A program made the position numbers and the translations under genes. DNA of 39,740 nucleotides from an uncultured Saprospiraceae bacterium. GTDB lineage: Bacteria; Bacteroidota; Bacteroidia; Chitinophagales; Saprospiraceae. Where the stretch lies: NCBI GenBank assembly GCA_938028705.1, contig CALIZI010000257.1:1-39740 (forward strand), written 5' to 3'. Shown here one piece after another: positions 8,654-16,046 of the stretch (the stretch's first letter is position 1; each line of letters begins with the position of its first letter). Below the pieces are notes generated by a model. It saw nothing but the letters and a program-made list of their open reading frames with translations, was not told where the DNA came from and searched no databases.

Positions 8654-9757
8654 ATGAGTAAAATGCAACGAACTCCCGCTCTCCTATTGCTTGAAGATGG
8701 CACAGTATTTCATGGCAAAGCTGCCGGAAAAATCGGTACGACAACCGGCGAAGTCTGTTTCAATACCGGCATGACGGGCTATCAGGAAATCTTTACCGAC
8801 CCGTCTTATTATGGTCAATTGCTGGTGACGACCAATGCCCACATCGGCAATTACGGCATCAAAGACACCGAAGCTGAGTCGAAAGACATCAAAATCGCGG
8901 GTTTGATTTGTAAAAATTTCACCAACGAATACTCGCGCCCAATGGCAGATAATGCCATTCAGGATTATTTTGAACGTGAAAATATGGTGGCGATTTCGGA
9001 CGTGGACACCCGCGCCCTTGTGCGCCACATCCGCAACAAAGGTGCGATGAATGCCATCGTTTCTTCCGAAACTACCGACATTGACCAACTCAAAAAGCAA
9101 CTCGCCGATGTACCGCCTATGAAAGGTTTGGAACTTGCCTCTACCGTCAGTACGCCACAGGCTTATGCGCTTGGCGACCCACACGCGAGCCACCGTATAG
9201 CGGTGTTGGATTTTGGTACAAAACAAAATATTTTGCGCTGTTTTACTTCGCGCGATTGTTATGTAAAAGTCTTTCCGGCACGCACAAGTTTTGAGGAATT
9301 GAAGGCTTGGAATCCCGACGGTTATTTCCTTTCCAATGGTCCGGGCGATCCTGCTGTGATGGATTATGCCGTAGCAACGGTGAAGGAAATTTTGAAAGAA
9401 AATAAACCACTGTTTGGCATCTGTCTCGGTCATCAATTGCTGGCATTGGCATTGGATATTCCCACCTACAAAATGCACAACGGACATCGGGGTATCAATC
9501 ATCCTGTCAAAAATATTATTACAGGGAAATGCGAAATCACCAGTCAAAATCATGGTTTCGGTGTCAGCCCCGATGCGATTGAGGAAAATTTAGACAAAGT
9601 AGAAGTCACCCACAAAAATCTGAATGACAATACGATAGAAGGTATTCGTTTGAAAAACGGCAAAGCCTTTTCGGTACAATATCATCCCGAAGCTGCGCCG
9701 GGTCCGCACGATTCGCGGTATTTGTTTGATGATTTTGTCAAGCTGATGAGTAAGTGA
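8654..9757 (+). CDS. carA: Carbamoyl-phosphate synthase small (glutaminase) subunit
   Basis: CarA hydrolyses glutamine and passes ammonia to CarB to make carbamoyl phosphate for pyrimidine and arginine synthesis. At 367 residues it has normal length. The N-terminal CarA domain (about 8-140) carries FNTGMTGYQEIFTDPSY. The class-I glutamine amidotransferase domain (about 182-365) has the nucleophile C257 in GICLGHQ and H344/E346 in QYHPEAAPGP. The usual oxyanion glycines are present (LSNGPGDP, 227-233). carB is not in the window, so the two subunits are not adjacent here. The ATG at 8654 sits just after a good -7 box. A second ATG three codons in is possible. Confidence 0.96.
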   Translation: MSKMQRTPALLLLEDGTVFHGKAAGKIGTTTGEVCFNTGMTGYQEIFTDPSYYGQLLVTTNAHIGNYGIKDTEAESKDIKIAGLICKNFTNEYSRPMADNAIQDYFERENMVAISDVDTRALVRHIRNKGAMNAIVSSETTDIDQLKKQLADVPPMKGLELASTVSTPQAYALGDPHASHRIAVLDFGTKQNILRCFTSRDCYVKVFPARTSFEELKAWNPDGYFLSNGPGDPAVMDYAVATVKEILKENKPLFGICLGHQLLALALDIPTYKMHNGHRGINHPVKNIITGKCEITSQNHGFGVSPDAIEENLDKVEVTHKNLNDNTIEGIRLKNGKAFSVQYHPEAAPGPHDSRYLFDDFVKLMSK

Positions 9758-9780
9758 AAGCATCTAATACAATTGAACGG

Positions 9781-9813
9781 TTTGCAAAAATTACCCAAAT
9801 ATTGGTATTTTTG
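9781..9813 (+). promoter_or_regulatory. Promoter of the degenerate parD copy
   Basis: TTTG at 9781-9784, 21-base spacer and TATTTTTG at 9806-9813 fit the Bacteroidota promoter pattern. The surrounding sequence is repeated before the intact parD at 10278-10309. Confidence 0.55.
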
Positions 9814-9830
9814 TAAAAAATAATTGAATT

Positions 9831-10111
9831 ATGGCAAAAAATACATCAATATCGTTGGGTACTTATTTTGAGGATTTTGTGAATAATGCGATTGAAGAAG
9901 GTCGATTTAATAATGTGAGTGAAGTTGTGCGAGCGGGGCTACGTTTGTTAGAGGAACAGAAGAAAGAAGACATCAGGCGATTATCAAAGCACTTATAGAA
10001 GGTGAGGAAAGTGGAATGGTAGAAAATTTTGACCCGGAAACTCATCTAAAACGTTTACACAAAAAATACCTTGATGAAAATGGCAAACTTAAAAAACCAA
10101 CCAACCGATAA
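9831..10111 (+). pseudogene. Frameshifted ParD-like antitoxin (copy 1)
   Basis: Translation from 9831 gives a ParD/RHH-type N-terminus (SISLGTYFEDFVNNAIEEGR, then FNNVSEVVRAGLRLLEEQ) that closely parallels the intact parD at 10328. Around 9958-9970 the frame slips, and the original frame hits TAG at 9996. The expected C-terminus (HQAIIKALIEGEESGMVENF) continues in the other frame to TAA at 10111. The toxin gene that should follow is absent: sequence at about 10080-10105 jumps from the position equivalent to the parE start directly into the third gene of the operon. The truncated 55-residue product would keep the DNA-binding ribbon-helix-helix but lose most of the toxin-binding tail. Confidence 0.85.
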
Positions 10112-10274
10112 ATTCCGGTCAACCGTAAAGCCTATCCGCCAATCAGTCACCATAGAACAACTGATTGACGAACAGAACTATACACCTATCAAAGCCAAAT
10201 AATTTTATAAGGAAGTCGCGGAATTGAATATTGAAGAACCTTTGGATGAATTGCTTGCTATGCTGACAACATGA
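10080..10274 (+). pseudogene. Operon third gene, copy 1, interrupted by a stop
   Basis: This reads as a relative of the intact small gene at 10871-11071, opening at an ATG equivalent to the parE start (MANLKNQPTDKFRSTVKPIR). One in-frame TAA at 10200-10202 replaces a glutamate codon of the intact copy (AAATAA versus GAAGAA). The downstream 64 bases are identical in both copies, which points to a recent duplication or gene conversion. The function of the family is unknown. Confidence 0.8.
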
Positions 10275-10277
10275 TAT

Positions 10278-10309
10278 TTTGCAAAAGTTACCAAATATCA
10301 ATATCTTTA
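10278..10309 (+). promoter_or_regulatory. Promoter of the parDE operon
   Basis: TTTG at 10278-10281, a 20-base spacer and TATCTTTA at 10302-10309 (one off the -7 consensus) precede parD by 18 bases. The region repeats the one before copy 1. ParD-type antitoxins usually repress their own promoter. Confidence 0.5.
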
Positions 10310-10327
10310 CAAGAAAATAACTGAATT

Positions 10328-10600
10328 ATGTCAAAAAATATATCCATATCACTTGATACTTATTTTGAGAATTTTGTAAACGAAATTATCGAAGAAGGTA
10401 GGTTTAATAATGTGAGTGAAGTTATGCGGGCGGGTTTAAGTTTGTTGGAAAAAGAAGAAAATAAGCACCAAGCACTTCGCGCAGCACTGATAGAAGGTAA
10501 GGAAAGCGGAATGATTGAAAATTTCGATTGGGACGAACATCGTAAACGTTTACATCAGAAGTATTTTGAAAAATATGGCAAATTACCAAATATCAAGTAA
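10328..10600 (+). CDS. parD: ParD-family antitoxin
   Basis: The 90-residue protein has the ParD/CopG ribbon-helix-helix layout: a beta strand (NISISLDTYFENFV), a helix (EIIEEGRFNNVSEVMRAGL), the second helix (SLLEKEENKHQAL) and an acidic, flexible toxin-binding tail ending FEKYGKLPNIK. ParD dimers bind the operon promoter and neutralise ParE. The parE start codon lies inside the last 26 bases of this gene, giving tight translational coupling. A frameshifted relative lies 500 bases upstream. Confidence 0.9.
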   Translation: MSKNISISLDTYFENFVNEIIEEGRFNNVSEVMRAGLSLLEKEENKHQALRAALIEGKESGMIENFDWDEHRKRLHQKYFEKYGKLPNIK

Positions 10601-10874
10601 GGCAGAGGCGGACTTGGACGGTATTTGGTTTTATACCGCCGAAAAATGGTCTTTTGAACAGGCAGAACGTTATCTTGCCTCCATTCGCAGTGAAATCGAA
10701 AAGATTGCTCAAAATCCAGAATCAGGTAGGTCTTACGCACACGTCTTGGAAAATTGTCGCGCATACAAAGTCAAATCACACTATATTTTCTATGAAATTA
10801 TCAGCGATGACCATGTGGAAATTCTTAGGATTTTGCATGAGCGAATGGATATGGAGAACCGACTAACTGAATGA
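10575..10874 (+). CDS. parE: ParE-family toxin (RelE/ParE superfamily)
   Basis: I choose the ATG at 10575, giving 99 residues. The frame is open 60 bases further upstream, but that extension lies inside parD and does not look like ParE. The sequence has the family pattern: YQISSKAEADLDGIWFYTAE at the N-terminus, then AERYLASIRSEIEKIAQNPESGR, and the C-terminal strands YKVKSHYIFYEIISDDHVEI and LRILHERMD. Classical ParE toxins poison DNA gyrase. That target is known for only some members, so it is inference here. The stop codon overlaps the next ATG (ATGA at 10871-10874). Confidence 0.9.
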   Translation: MANYQISSKAEADLDGIWFYTAEKWSFEQAERYLASIRSEIEKIAQNPESGRSYAHVLENCRAYKVKSHYIFYEIISDDHVEILRILHERMDMENRLTE

Positions 10875-11071
10875 AAAATAAAAAATCTACATCGTCACAG
10901 ACCGATAAATTCCGATCAGCCGTAAAACCTATCCGCCAATCAGTCACCATAGCACAACTAATTGACGAACAGCATTATACACCTATCAAAGCCGAAGAAT
11001 TTTATAAGGAAGTCGCGGAATTGAATATTGAAGAACCTTTGGATGAATTGCTTGCTATGCTTACATCGTGA
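10871..11071 (+). CDS. Small protein of unknown function, third gene of the parDE operon
   Basis: This 66-residue protein overlaps the parE stop by four bases (ATGA), so it is almost certainly co-translated. It has a basic, disordered-looking N-terminus (KNKKSTSSQTDKFRSAVKPI), then SVTIAQLIDEQHYTPIKAEE, and an acidic helix ending ELNIEEPLDELLAMLTS. I know no function. A copy with one stop codon accompanies the degenerate parD upstream, and a short fragment remains at 11455-11490. The gene therefore travels with the ParDE module and could be an accessory antitoxin or regulator, which is inference. Confidence 0.75.
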   Translation: MKNKKSTSSQTDKFRSAVKPIRQSVTIAQLIDEQHYTPIKAEEFYKEVAELNIEEPLDELLAMLTS

Positions 11072-11090
11072 TATTTCATTAAAAGCGTAA

Positions 11091-11429
11091 TTACGCCACA
11101 GCAAAATCCGTATAAGTCCGAAATTTAGGACTTTTCAAGCCTAACACAATTTCGCCGGCAGCTATACCTTTTTTCAGTAATTCGACTTCAATTTCGCAGG
11201 CGGTATTATTCCATTGAATCCATATTTTTTCATTGATAATATCTAAATGAATCAAACATTGGAAGGTATAGTCTTTATCTCGCCAACCTTGCATAAGGAG
11301 TTGAAAATGATTGTTTTCTTTGTCAGAAATAACTAACAAATTCAATGGATTAGTCGTGCCTTTGTAGTAAGCGGCATTATCTTTCAGAATGTCGATAATT
11401 GCGTCTTGGAAAAATTTTATTCTATCCAT
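11091..11429 (-). CDS. XisI-like protein
   Basis: The 112-residue protein matches the XisI family (named from the cyanobacterial fdxN excision element): the N-terminal helix MDRIKFFQDAIIDILKDNA, strands FQLLMQGWRDKDYTFQCLIH, the hallmark LDIINEKIWIQWN at about residues 63-75, and the conserved C-terminus LKKGIAAGEIVLGLKSPKF followed by R-x-Y-T-D-F-A-V-A. XisI is usually encoded beside XisH, a PD-(D/E)XK-type nuclease relative. No XisH is found within the neighbouring genes here, so this is an orphan. It converges on the parDE operon, with 19 bases between the stop codons. Confidence 0.85.
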   Translation of the reverse strand: MDRIKFFQDAIIDILKDNAAYYKGTTNPLNLLVISDKENNHFQLLMQGWRDKDYTFQCLIHLDIINEKIWIQWNNTACEIEVELLKKGIAAGEIVLGLKSPKFRTYTDFAVA

Positions 11430-11454
11430 ACGAGTCGTAATTTACACATCATTT

Positions 11455-11490
11455 CAGCCGTAAAACCTATCCGCCATACTTGCTATGCTT
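11455..11490 (+). repeat. Fragment of a third copy of the parDE-associated small gene
   Basis: Bases 11455-11476 are identical to 10917-10938 of the intact small gene, and 11479-11490 (CTTGCTATGCTT) match 11051-11062. This is the start and end of the gene with the middle deleted. The fragment overlaps the 3' end of the next minus-strand gene. Confidence 0.7.
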
Positions 11491-12040
11491 GATTAGCATC
11501 ACATACAGCAATATAAATACAGTACTTCTCCGCCCCATCTAATAATCCTGTACTTTCATCACTTATATTTTCCAAAAGAATCAGTTCATCTTTCATTCTT
11601 TCTATGTAATGCTCTTCAAGCTCCTCTGTTTTTGCTTTAGCAGAACGCCAATCAGGTTTCCCCGCTTTTATTTTAGGAATGAGTGTAGTCAGAATGAATA
11701 ATTTACTAAACTCTTTTTCTCCTTTTGAACGTCTTTCACGATTATGGCGTTTGAATCTTTCGAGCGCATCTGATGTAGCACCTATATAAGCACATGAATA
11801 TAACTCTCTACCAAATGCATCTTTTGTAATCTTGCGAATTGACGTTGTAATTTTCTTTTTAGCTTGGGATTCATTGAATTCATCGACATAGCTGTAGTAA
11901 TCAAATGAGTTTGAATCATCAATTTTGTCTTCACCAAGTTTGCCAATTGCCGACTCGCGTTTTGGTGTTGTTAATACTGCAATTCCGAATAAGCCTGCTA
12001 CTGCTGCTCCTCCTATTAAAAGTCCTTTCCAAAAATTCAT
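11483..12040 (-). CDS. Membrane-anchored GIY-YIG-like domain protein
   Basis: The 185-residue protein begins with a transmembrane helix (residues 5-25, GLLIGGAAVAGLFGIAVL). After a polar linker, residues ~78-130 read ELYSCAYIGATSDALERFKR then HNRERRSKG. This resembles the YIG half of the GIY-YIG nuclease fold, with the downstream arginine/histidine helix. A glutamate-rich helix (KTEELEEHYIERMKDELIL) could hold the catalytic Glu. The first GIY motif is weak, so nuclease activity is uncertain. The stop codon falls within the fragment at 11455-11490, so the C-terminus may have been altered by rearrangement. Confidence 0.5.
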   Translation of the reverse strand: MNFWKGLLIGGAAVAGLFGIAVLTTPKRESAIGKLGEDKIDDSNSFDYYSYVDEFNESQAKKKITTSIRKITKDAFGRELYSCAYIGATSDALERFKRHNRERRSKGEKEFSKLFILTTLIPKIKAGKPDWRSAKAKTEELEEHYIERMKDELILLENISDESTGLLDGAEKYCIYIAVCDANQA

Positions 12041-12193
12041 ATTAAAAACCTTTTAAACGAATTGTTTTATTATTCAAAAATATAATTTCAAAAAGCAAAA
12101 CACTTGAAACAAAAATATAGTTCTCGAAAAAGGCTATTTTTTTTCAAATTAATACAAATTGAACGTGCGCTTGACACTTGAACTTACACTTAA

Positions 12194-15001
12194 TCAATGC
12201 GCCTCCAACCAATTCCCCCCCGTATCCATACCCACCACGATAGGCACTTTCAGGTTGGGAATGGCATTTTTCATTTTCTCTTCGATGATAGGTTTGATGG
12301 TATCGAGTTCCGATTTGGGGACATCGAATACCAACTCATCGTGGACTTGCAAAATCATTTTAGTCGCAAACTCGCCTGTGCGGAGTGCCTCGTGAATATC
12401 AATCATCGCCACCTTAATCATATCGGCGGCTGTGCCTTGAATCGGGGTGTTGATAGCGTTGCGTTCGGCTTGACTGCGAGCAAGACTACTCTTAGAATTG
12501 ATGTCGCGGAGGCTACGCTTGCGTCCGAGTAGCGTGGTGACGTAGCCGTTTTCGCGAGCTTCGGCGACGACCTTATCCATGTAGATTTTCAGCCCCTCGT
12601 ATTGCTTGAAATATTGCTCGATGAGTTCGGCGGCTTCCGTGCGTTTGATGTCGAGTTGGCGGGAAAGATTGGTCGCGCCTGCGCCGTATATGATGCTGAA
12701 ATTCACCGTTTTAGCATTGCGTCTTTGGTCGGCGGAGACTTCATCGAAAGGCACGCCATAGACCCGCGCGGCGGTGGCGCGGTGAATGTCCTGCCCCTTG
12801 CTAAATGCCTCCAACATCGCTTCGTCGCCACTGATTTCGGCAATCAGGCGGAGTTCGATTTGCGAATAATCTGCCGCTAATAAGGTGTGATTTTCGTCGC
12901 GCGGAATAAAGGCTTTGCGTATCTGCCGACCCGCTTCGGTGCGTATCGGGATGTTTTGCAAATTCGGATTATTAGAACTCAATCGCCCCGTAGATGCCAA
13001 TGCCTGATTGAAGGAACTATGCACCCGCCCCGTCTTCGGGTTTATCATTCGCGGGAGGGCATCTACATAAGTTGAGCGCAATTTGGCATAACTTCTATGC
13101 TGCAAAATGTTATTTATAATTTCATGGTCTTTAGCGAGTTCTGATAGTTTTTCTTCATTGGTAGAATACTGTCCGGTCTTGGTTTTTCGCCAGCGATAAG
13201 GGATTTTTAATTTATCAAAAAGCACCTCACCCACCTGTTTCGGCGAATCCAAATTGAAAACCGTACCTGCCTCGTCAAATACTTTTTTCTTTAAATCCTC
13301 AATTTCTTTTGTCAATGTTTTTGAATAATCATTCAGAAAATCCGCATCCACACGAATCCCCTCAAACTCCATCGCTGCCAAGACATTTATCAACGGAATT
13401 TCAACATTATTCAACAGCCTGTCCAATTTTTCTTCCTTTACTTTCGGATGCAATATTTCTTTTAACTGCAAAGTAATATCCGCATCTTCTCCCGCATATT
13501 CGCTCACCTGTGCAACGGGTACATCGCGCATTGTGAGTTGGTTTTTTCCTTTTTTTCCGATTAATGATTCAATCGAAACAGGCGCGTAAGCAAGATACGA
13601 TTCGGCGAGATAATTCATGTTGTGCCGCTTCTCCGGTTCTATCAGATAATGCGCCAACATCGTGTCATAAAATCGCCCTTTCACCTCCACATCATACCAC
13701 TTCAATACGATAATATCATACTTGAGATTTTGCCCGACTTTTTCGATATTTTCATCTTCCAGAATAGGTTTAAATTCTGCCATAATCGCCTTTGCATCCG
13801 CCTCATTATCAGGCACAGGCACGTAGTAGGCTTCATTTTTTTTATAAGAAAATGCAATACCGACCAATTCCGCTTGGTTCGCATCAATTGAGGTCGTTTC
13901 AGTATCAAAACAAAGGACTTTTTGCTTGCTTAATTTCTTCACTAAATCTGCCCGTAATTCAGGCGTATCAATTAGGTGATAATCGTGTTTTACATTTTCA
14001 ATATTATTTTTTGCAATGGAAAATTCGGGCGCAGAAACGGTCTTTTTTCCCTTCGAAGCGACGGGATTTCCGAATAGGTCGGTTTGTGCCGTTTTATTGT
14101 CGGTGTGTTGATTGCCTTTGCTATCGCTACTGCCCAAAATTGATTTGGACAATGAGCGAAATTCTAACTCCCGAAACAACTCCGTCAGTGCCTCGCGGTT
14201 GATGTCTTCGACTATGTATTTTTCTGCATCAAACTGAATGGGAACATCCAATTTTATCGTTGCCAATTGCTTGGAAAGTAAGCCTTGTTCGGCAAATTTT
14301 TCGACATTTTCTTTTTGTTTGCCTTTGAGTTGGTCGGTGTTTTCGAGGAGGTTTTCCATACTGCCAAATTGCTTCAAGAGCTTCACCGCCGTCTTAGCCC
14401 CGATGCCCGGAATACCCGGAATATTATCCACCGAATCGCCCTGCAAACCAAGTATATCAATCACTTGTTCGACACGCTCAATATCCCATTTTTCGCAGAC
14501 CTTCGCCGCATCCAAAATCTCAATGCCATTGCCAAATCGGGCTGGTTTGTACATATATACTTTGTCAGAAACCAACTGAGCATAATCCTTATCCGGTGTC
14601 ATCATATAGACCTCAAAACCCTCTTTTTCCGCCTGTTTTGCCAACGTACCAATGACATCATCCGCCTCAAATCCCTTGCTCGCCGCTACGGGAATATTCA
14701 TCGCTTCGATAATCTGTTGGATGTAAGGAATGGCAGTCGTAATGTCGTCGGGTTGCTCCTCGCGATTGGCTTTGTATTCGGGGTACATTTCGTTGCGAAA
14801 GGTACCGCCCGGCAAGTCAAACGCCACCGCAATATGCGAAGGTTTTTCTTTGGTGAGAATGCTCCATAAAGTGCGCGTAAAACCATCAATCGCGCTGACA
14901 TTCAGCCCCTTAGAGTTGACCAAAGGACGCTTGATAAAGGCATAATGCGCCCGATAAATGAGCGCGTGACCGTCGAGTAGGAAGAGTTTTTTATCTGACA
15001 T
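12194..15001 (-). CDS. polA: DNA polymerase I
   Basis: Starting at the ATG at 15001 gives 935 residues beginning MSDKKLFLLDGHALIYRAHY. The frame is open 24 codons further upstream, but that part lacks homology. The 5'-3' exonuclease domain (1-~290) has GFEADDVIGT and DSVDNIPGIPGIG. The 3'-5' proofreading domain (~340-510) keeps D366 and E368 in FDTETT and Y502/D506 in EYAGEDADI, so it looks active. The polymerase domain has D711 in ADYSQIELR, the O-helix (RRNAKTVNFSIIYG, ~760-773) and H887-D888 in LQVHDELVF. It fills gaps in repair and removes Okazaki primers. A 45-base gap separates it from an upstream gene in the same direction. Confidence 0.97.
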   Translation of the reverse strand: MSDKKLFLLDGHALIYRAHYAFIKRPLVNSKGLNVSAIDGFTRTLWSILTKEKPSHIAVAFDLPGGTFRNEMYPEYKANREEQPDDITTAIPYIQQIIEAMNIPVAASKGFEADDVIGTLAKQAEKEGFEVYMMTPDKDYAQLVSDKVYMYKPARFGNGIEILDAAKVCEKWDIERVEQVIDILGLQGDSVDNIPGIPGIGAKTAVKLLKQFGSMENLLENTDQLKGKQKENVEKFAEQGLLSKQLATIKLDVPIQFDAEKYIVEDINREALTELFRELEFRSLSKSILGSSDSKGNQHTDNKTAQTDLFGNPVASKGKKTVSAPEFSIAKNNIENVKHDYHLIDTPELRADLVKKLSKQKVLCFDTETTSIDANQAELVGIAFSYKKNEAYYVPVPDNEADAKAIMAEFKPILEDENIEKVGQNLKYDIIVLKWYDVEVKGRFYDTMLAHYLIEPEKRHNMNYLAESYLAYAPVSIESLIGKKGKNQLTMRDVPVAQVSEYAGEDADITLQLKEILHPKVKEEKLDRLLNNVEIPLINVLAAMEFEGIRVDADFLNDYSKTLTKEIEDLKKKVFDEAGTVFNLDSPKQVGEVLFDKLKIPYRWRKTKTGQYSTNEEKLSELAKDHEIINNILQHRSYAKLRSTYVDALPRMINPKTGRVHSSFNQALASTGRLSSNNPNLQNIPIRTEAGRQIRKAFIPRDENHTLLAADYSQIELRLIAEISGDEAMLEAFSKGQDIHRATAARVYGVPFDEVSADQRRNAKTVNFSIIYGAGATNLSRQLDIKRTEAAELIEQYFKQYEGLKIYMDKVVAEARENGYVTTLLGRKRSLRDINSKSSLARSQAERNAINTPIQGTAADMIKVAMIDIHEALRTGEFATKMILQVHDELVFDVPKSELDTIKPIIEEKMKNAIPNLKVPIVVGMDTGGNWLEAH

Positions 15002-15045
15002 TCGGCAAGATACGAAGTTTCGGAAGCAAGTTGCACCTTTAATCG

Positions 15046-15558
15046 TCAGATTTTTATGGCTTCGCCTTCCCACTTGATACTGTCGGGATTCGGATCGCGA
15101 AACAGTGTGACTATCTTTTTTATTTTCTTGGCACGACGCTTCATTTGATTGCTTGGCGGTACACCATTTTCCAATTTACCCATAATAATATCGCCGTGCA
15201 TTGGTAAGAATAAGCGTTTTCGGGGTTCAAATATTTTGCTTACGATAAGTCGCGGTTCTGTATCGTCTGCATTACGAATCTCATTTAAATCTGCAACTTT
15301 GAACGCAGCAAATCCCTGATAATATTTCTTAGATGGCACAGCAAACCTCTGACCATGTTGTTTACAAAAATTGCTATTGGTATAGTTGAGTCTTAGAACG
15401 GATATATCTACTCTCTTGGGAGGCGGATGAAAGGCAGAAGATTTTAATTGGTTCTTTTTCAAGTCAATATGATAAGGAGAATAAATTATACGTAAAATAA
15501 TTTCCTCATCATTATACTGATTTGGTATGGTGAAGTATTTTATAAATAATCCTAACAC
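15046..15558 (-). CDS. Unknown protein, possibly paired with the upstream gene
   Basis: I do not recognise this 170-residue protein. It is basic and Pro/Lys-rich, with several beta-like segments (EEIILRIIYSPYHI, RVDISVLRLNY, PRLIVSKIF) and a C-terminus KRRAKKIKKIVTLFRD. It has no signal peptide or membrane helix. It begins 25 bases after the stop of the NWDGYGA-type gene at 15583 and ends 45 bases before polA, so the three may be co-transcribed. The two-gene spacing resembles an accessory pair. Confidence 0.6.
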   Translation of the reverse strand: MLGLFIKYFTIPNQYNDEEIILRIIYSPYHIDLKKNQLKSSAFHPPPKRVDISVLRLNYTNSNFCKQHGQRFAVPSKKYYQGFAAFKVADLNEIRNADDTEPRLIVSKIFEPRKRLFLPMHGDIIMGKLENGVPPSNQMKRRAKKIKKIVTLFRDPNPDSIKWEGEAIKI

Positions 15559-15582
15559 AATGCTTTTGAGTTATTGGTTTCA

Positions 15583-15984
15583 TTATGCTGCAACCATCTG
15601 TTTTTTATTTTGCAGATTTTCGAGGCTATCAATGATTCTTTGAGGAATTCCGGTATCAGGATTCATGTCTATCACTTCCGATTCATCAATTGGCACATCA
15701 TCTATATCATGATAAAAATTTTCATACTCCAATCCGAATGATATAGACAAAATACTGTTATTATTATCTTCAAAATCAATGGTAAGCGTTCCGTTGGTAT
15801 TGGGCGCGATTTTTCCTACATTAGTCAAATGCAAATATTTGTCAGGTATAGCACTAAGAAACCATTGCGCTTTCTCTATGATGCGCGGATATATCGGAAT
15901 GGCACCATATCCATCCCAATTTTCGGTCAATTGACCAAGTTCTTCTATATAATCCGTTAATGTTTTGACGATATTTAAGTCCAT
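15583..15984 (-). CDS. Small acidic protein with NWDGYGA motif
   Basis: The 133-residue acidic protein has the motif LGQLTENWDGYGAIPI near residues 16-31. This N-W-D-G-x-G-A-x-P pattern occurs in many small uncharacterised bacterial proteins found in accessory or toxin-antitoxin-like gene pairs. The middle (TNGTLTIDFEDNNNSILSIS, FGLEYENFYHD) is beta-rich. The C-terminus is helical (PQRIIDSLENLQNKKQ). It lies between the NACHT gene and the unknown gene at 15046, both on the same strand. No function is assigned. Confidence 0.6.
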   Translation of the reverse strand: MDLNIVKTLTDYIEELGQLTENWDGYGAIPIYPRIIEKAQWFLSAIPDKYLHLTNVGKIAPNTNGTLTIDFEDNNNSILSISFGLEYENFYHDIDDVPIDESEVIDMNPDTGIPQRIIDSLENLQNKKQMVAA

Positions 15985-16046
15985 ATTTTGAAGGTAATTT
16001 TTTTACTGAATAATACAAATATAACGTTTTTTAAGCTCAATTTCAA

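Noticed and set aside
8684-9553. 289-codon open frame on the minus strand
   Set aside because: It lies entirely antisense to carA, and its protein has no recognisable family. It is a codon-bias shadow.
10515-10574. 20-codon N-terminal extension of parE
   Set aside because: It lies inside parD in another frame and is unlike ParE. The ATG at 10575 starts the family pattern.
14285-14869. 194-codon plus-strand frame
   Set aside because: Antisense to polA and devoid of recognisable domains.
15002-15073. 24-codon N-terminal extension of polA
   Set aside because: The extension has no homology to Pol I, while the ATG at 15001 gives the family's usual N-terminus (KLFLLDGHALIYRA). The extension would also overlap the upstream gene's end.
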